Source: Candidatus Aenigmatarchaeota archaeon
Lineage (GTDB): Archaea; Aenigmatarchaeota; Aenigmatarchaeia; GW2011-AR5
NCBI GenBank assembly: GCA_016180925.1
Contig: JACPAH010000007.1
Location: forward strand, 1 to 36,525
DNA: 36,525 nucleotides
Direction: 5' to 3'
Of the stretch, positions 34,547 through 36,525 are shown one piece after another. The translations under genes and the position numbers were made by a program. The notes below the pieces were generated by a model. That model did not search any database and had not been told where the DNA came from. It saw only the letters and a list, made by a program, of their open reading frames with translations. Each line of letters opens with the position of its first letter. Position 1 is the first letter of the stretch.

Positions 34547-36525
34547 ATGAGGCGCGATGAAGAGGAAAAGACAAAGGAATACTGGAAAAAGAAGAAGGTA
34601 TACGACAGGCTGAAGAAGCGCGGAGGGGACAAGTTCTATTTCCTTGACGGGCCGCCCTACGCCACCGGCTACATCCATATGGGGACGGCGTGGAACAAGG
34701 TCCTGAAGGACGCATATATAAGATTCTGGAGGATGAAGGGGCGCGACGTATGGGACAGGCCGGGCTACGACACGCACGGCCTCCCGATAGAAAACAAGGT
34801 GGAGAAAGAGCTCGGAATAAAATCAAAGGCCGACATAGAGAGGCTCGGAGTGGAGAAATTCATCCTCGCATGCCGGGATTTCGCCACGAAATTCATAGAA
34901 ATAATGAACAGGCAGTTCTCCGACCTGGGGGTATGGATGGACTGGGAAAATCCTTACCTTACGCTTGATAACGAATACATAGAAGGCGCCTGGGCCACTT
35001 TCAAGATTGCATTTGAAAAAGGCCTGCTGTACAGGGGGCTGTACCCAGTCCACGTATGCTCCCATTGCGAAACCGCCGTGGCATACAACGAGATAGAATA
35101 CGCGAAGGTTTCCGACCCATCGGTGTATGTGAAATTTAAGGTGCACGGGAAGAAGGACGAGTTCATAGTGATATGGACAACGACCCCGTGGACGCTTCCC
35201 TCAAATACGGGCGTCATGGCGAAGCCGGATGCCGACTACGTGAAGATACAGAGCGGCGGGATGAAACTTATACTCGCAAAGGAGCTGCTGGAGACGGTAG
35301 CGAAAAATATCGGAATAGAAGACTATGATGTCATCGAAACGTTCAAAGGCCGGAAGCTGGAAGGGTTGAAATATGAGCACCCTCTAAAGAACGAATTCCA
35401 TTTCCAGAAAAACCTCCCAAACGCCCATCGCATCGTTCTATCGGAGCAGCACGTGACGCTCGACACGGGTACCGGCCTCGTGCATACAGCACCCGGCCAC
35501 GGCCAGGAAGACTACAAGGTCGGTATGGAAAACAAACTTCCTGTCGTATCCCCTGTGAATATGAACGGCACATACAACGACGAGTGCGGTAAGTTTTCCG
35601 GCATGTTCGTGAAGCACGCGGACAAGCTCATAATAAAGAACCTCCAGGAAAAGGGCCTGCTCCTCCGCGAAGAGGCTATAACTCATGACTATCCGCAATG
35701 CTGGAGATGCAACTCGCCACTGCTCCAGCTTTCCGTCCCGCAGTGGTTCTTCAAGGTCACTGAAATAAGGAAGAAGCTCATTGAAGAGAACGAAAAAGTC
35801 TCATGGTATCCGCAATGGGCCAAGCAAAGGTTCGGCAATTGGCTGGAAAGCCTGGGAGACTGGCCAATATCGAGGCAGAGGTATTGGGGCATTCCGCTCC
35901 CGATATGGGCATGCAAAAAATGCGACAAGGTCAGGGTGGTTGGCAGCATGAAGGAGCTGGGAAAGCAGTTGAAGGACCTCCACAGGCCATATATAGACGA
36001 AGTGAAGCTGGAATGCGCCTGCGGCTCGCAGATGGAGCGGATAAAGGACGTTCTCGATGTGTGGTTTGATTCAGGCCTTGCTTCGTGGGCATCGTTAGGC
36101 TATCCAAAGAACAAGAATCTTTCCAAAAGCTTCTGGAAAACGGATTTGGAGATAGAGGGCCCTGACCAGATAAGGGGATGGTGGAACTCCCAGCTTATCA
36201 CCTCCGTCATAACATTCGGCGAATCCCCGTTCACCAGCATACTTTTCCACGGGTTCGTCCTGGACGCCCACGGCGTGAAGATGAGCAAATCCAAGGGCAA
36301 TGTGGTGGGGCCGGAAGAGGTCGTGAAGAAATACGGAACCGACGTCCTGAGGATGTACCTCCTTTCATCGCCCCCGTGGGATGACTTCTACTTCAAGTGG
36401 ATAGACGTCGAGAACGTGTCGAAGTCTTTTGTGGTGATAGAAAACACGTTCAACTTCGTGAAAAGCTACGCCGGCGAGGAAGGCATGGAAAGCGCCATGC
36501 TTCCCGAAGACAGGTGGATAATCTC
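34547..36525 (+). CDS. ileS: Isoleucyl-tRNA synthetase, truncated by window end
   Basis: FYFLDGPPYATGYIHMGTAWNKVLKD (HIGH region), HGVKMSKSKGNVVGPEE (KMSKS); open to the last base. Confidence 0.93.
   Translation, partial: MRRDEEEKTKEYWKKKKVYDRLKKRGGDKFYFLDGPPYATGYIHMGTAWNKVLKDAYIRFWRMKGRDVWDRPGYDTHGLPIENKVEKELGIKSKADIERLGVEKFILACRDFATKFIEIMNRQFSDLGVWMDWENPYLTLDNEYIEGAWATFKIAFEKGLLYRGLYPVHVCSHCETAVAYNEIEYAKVSDPSVYVKFKVHGKKDEFIVIWTTTPWTLPSNTGVMAKPDADYVKIQSGGMKLILAKELLETVAKNIGIEDYDVIETFKGRKLEGLKYEHPLKNEFHFQKNLPNAHRIVLSEQHVTLDTGTGLVHTAPGHGQEDYKVGMENKLPVVSPVNMNGTYNDECGKFSGMFVKHADKLIIKNLQEKGLLLREEAITHDYPQCWRCNSPLLQLSVPQWFFKVTEIRKKLIEENEKVSWYPQWAKQRFGNWLESLGDWPISRQRYWGIPLPIWACKKCDKVRVVGSMKELGKQLKDLHRPYIDEVKLECACGSQMERIKDVLDVWFDSGLASWASLGYPKNKNLSKSFWKTDLEIEGPDQIRGWWNSQLITSVITFGESPFTSILFHGFVLDAHGVKMSKSKGNVVGPEEVVKKYGTDVLRMYLLSSPPWDDFYFKWIDVENVSKSFVVIENTFNFVKSYAGEEGMESAMLPEDRWII

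Overview
The window is archaeal: GatD/GatE amidotransferase, an MBF1-like protein, intron-containing tRNAs, a PIN-ATPase-KH (PINA-type) protein, and TATA/BRE promoters. The many small unassignable membrane proteins suggest a DPANN-like genome, which is inference. Housekeeping genes are a frameshifted Dph6-like ATPase, MTA phosphorylase, gatE, gatD, hisS, a partial ileS, tRNA-Arg(CCU) and tRNA-His(GUG). Accessory content includes a VapBC-like pair, a HELGH metalloprotease candidate, an array of related small polytopic membrane proteins, a pair of sequon-rich surface proteins, three TFB-like zinc-ribbon microproteins, and an unannotated AbrB-domain ORF translationally coupled to an unknown 278-aa protein. 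Two observations stand out. (1) A roughly 13-kb co-directional type IV pilus/Tad-like cluster (secretion ATPase plus TadC-like platform) carries about a dozen N-terminally anchored pilin-like proteins. One has a complete M23 (LytM/lysostaphin-type) peptidase domain and one has a tandem six-cysteine module. (2) A family of branched palindromic elements occurs at five loci (about 57-164, 10174-10298, 11904-12190, 16411-16455, 26941-27044). Each is built from hairpins with variable but complementary arms joined by conserved linkers (ATGTGC ... GACATCYC). At three loci the element is in frame with a downstream gene and appears to provide or extend its N-terminus (secretion ATPase, prepilin-like protein, surface protein). 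All calls come from reading the sequence and the ORF track; no database search was run.
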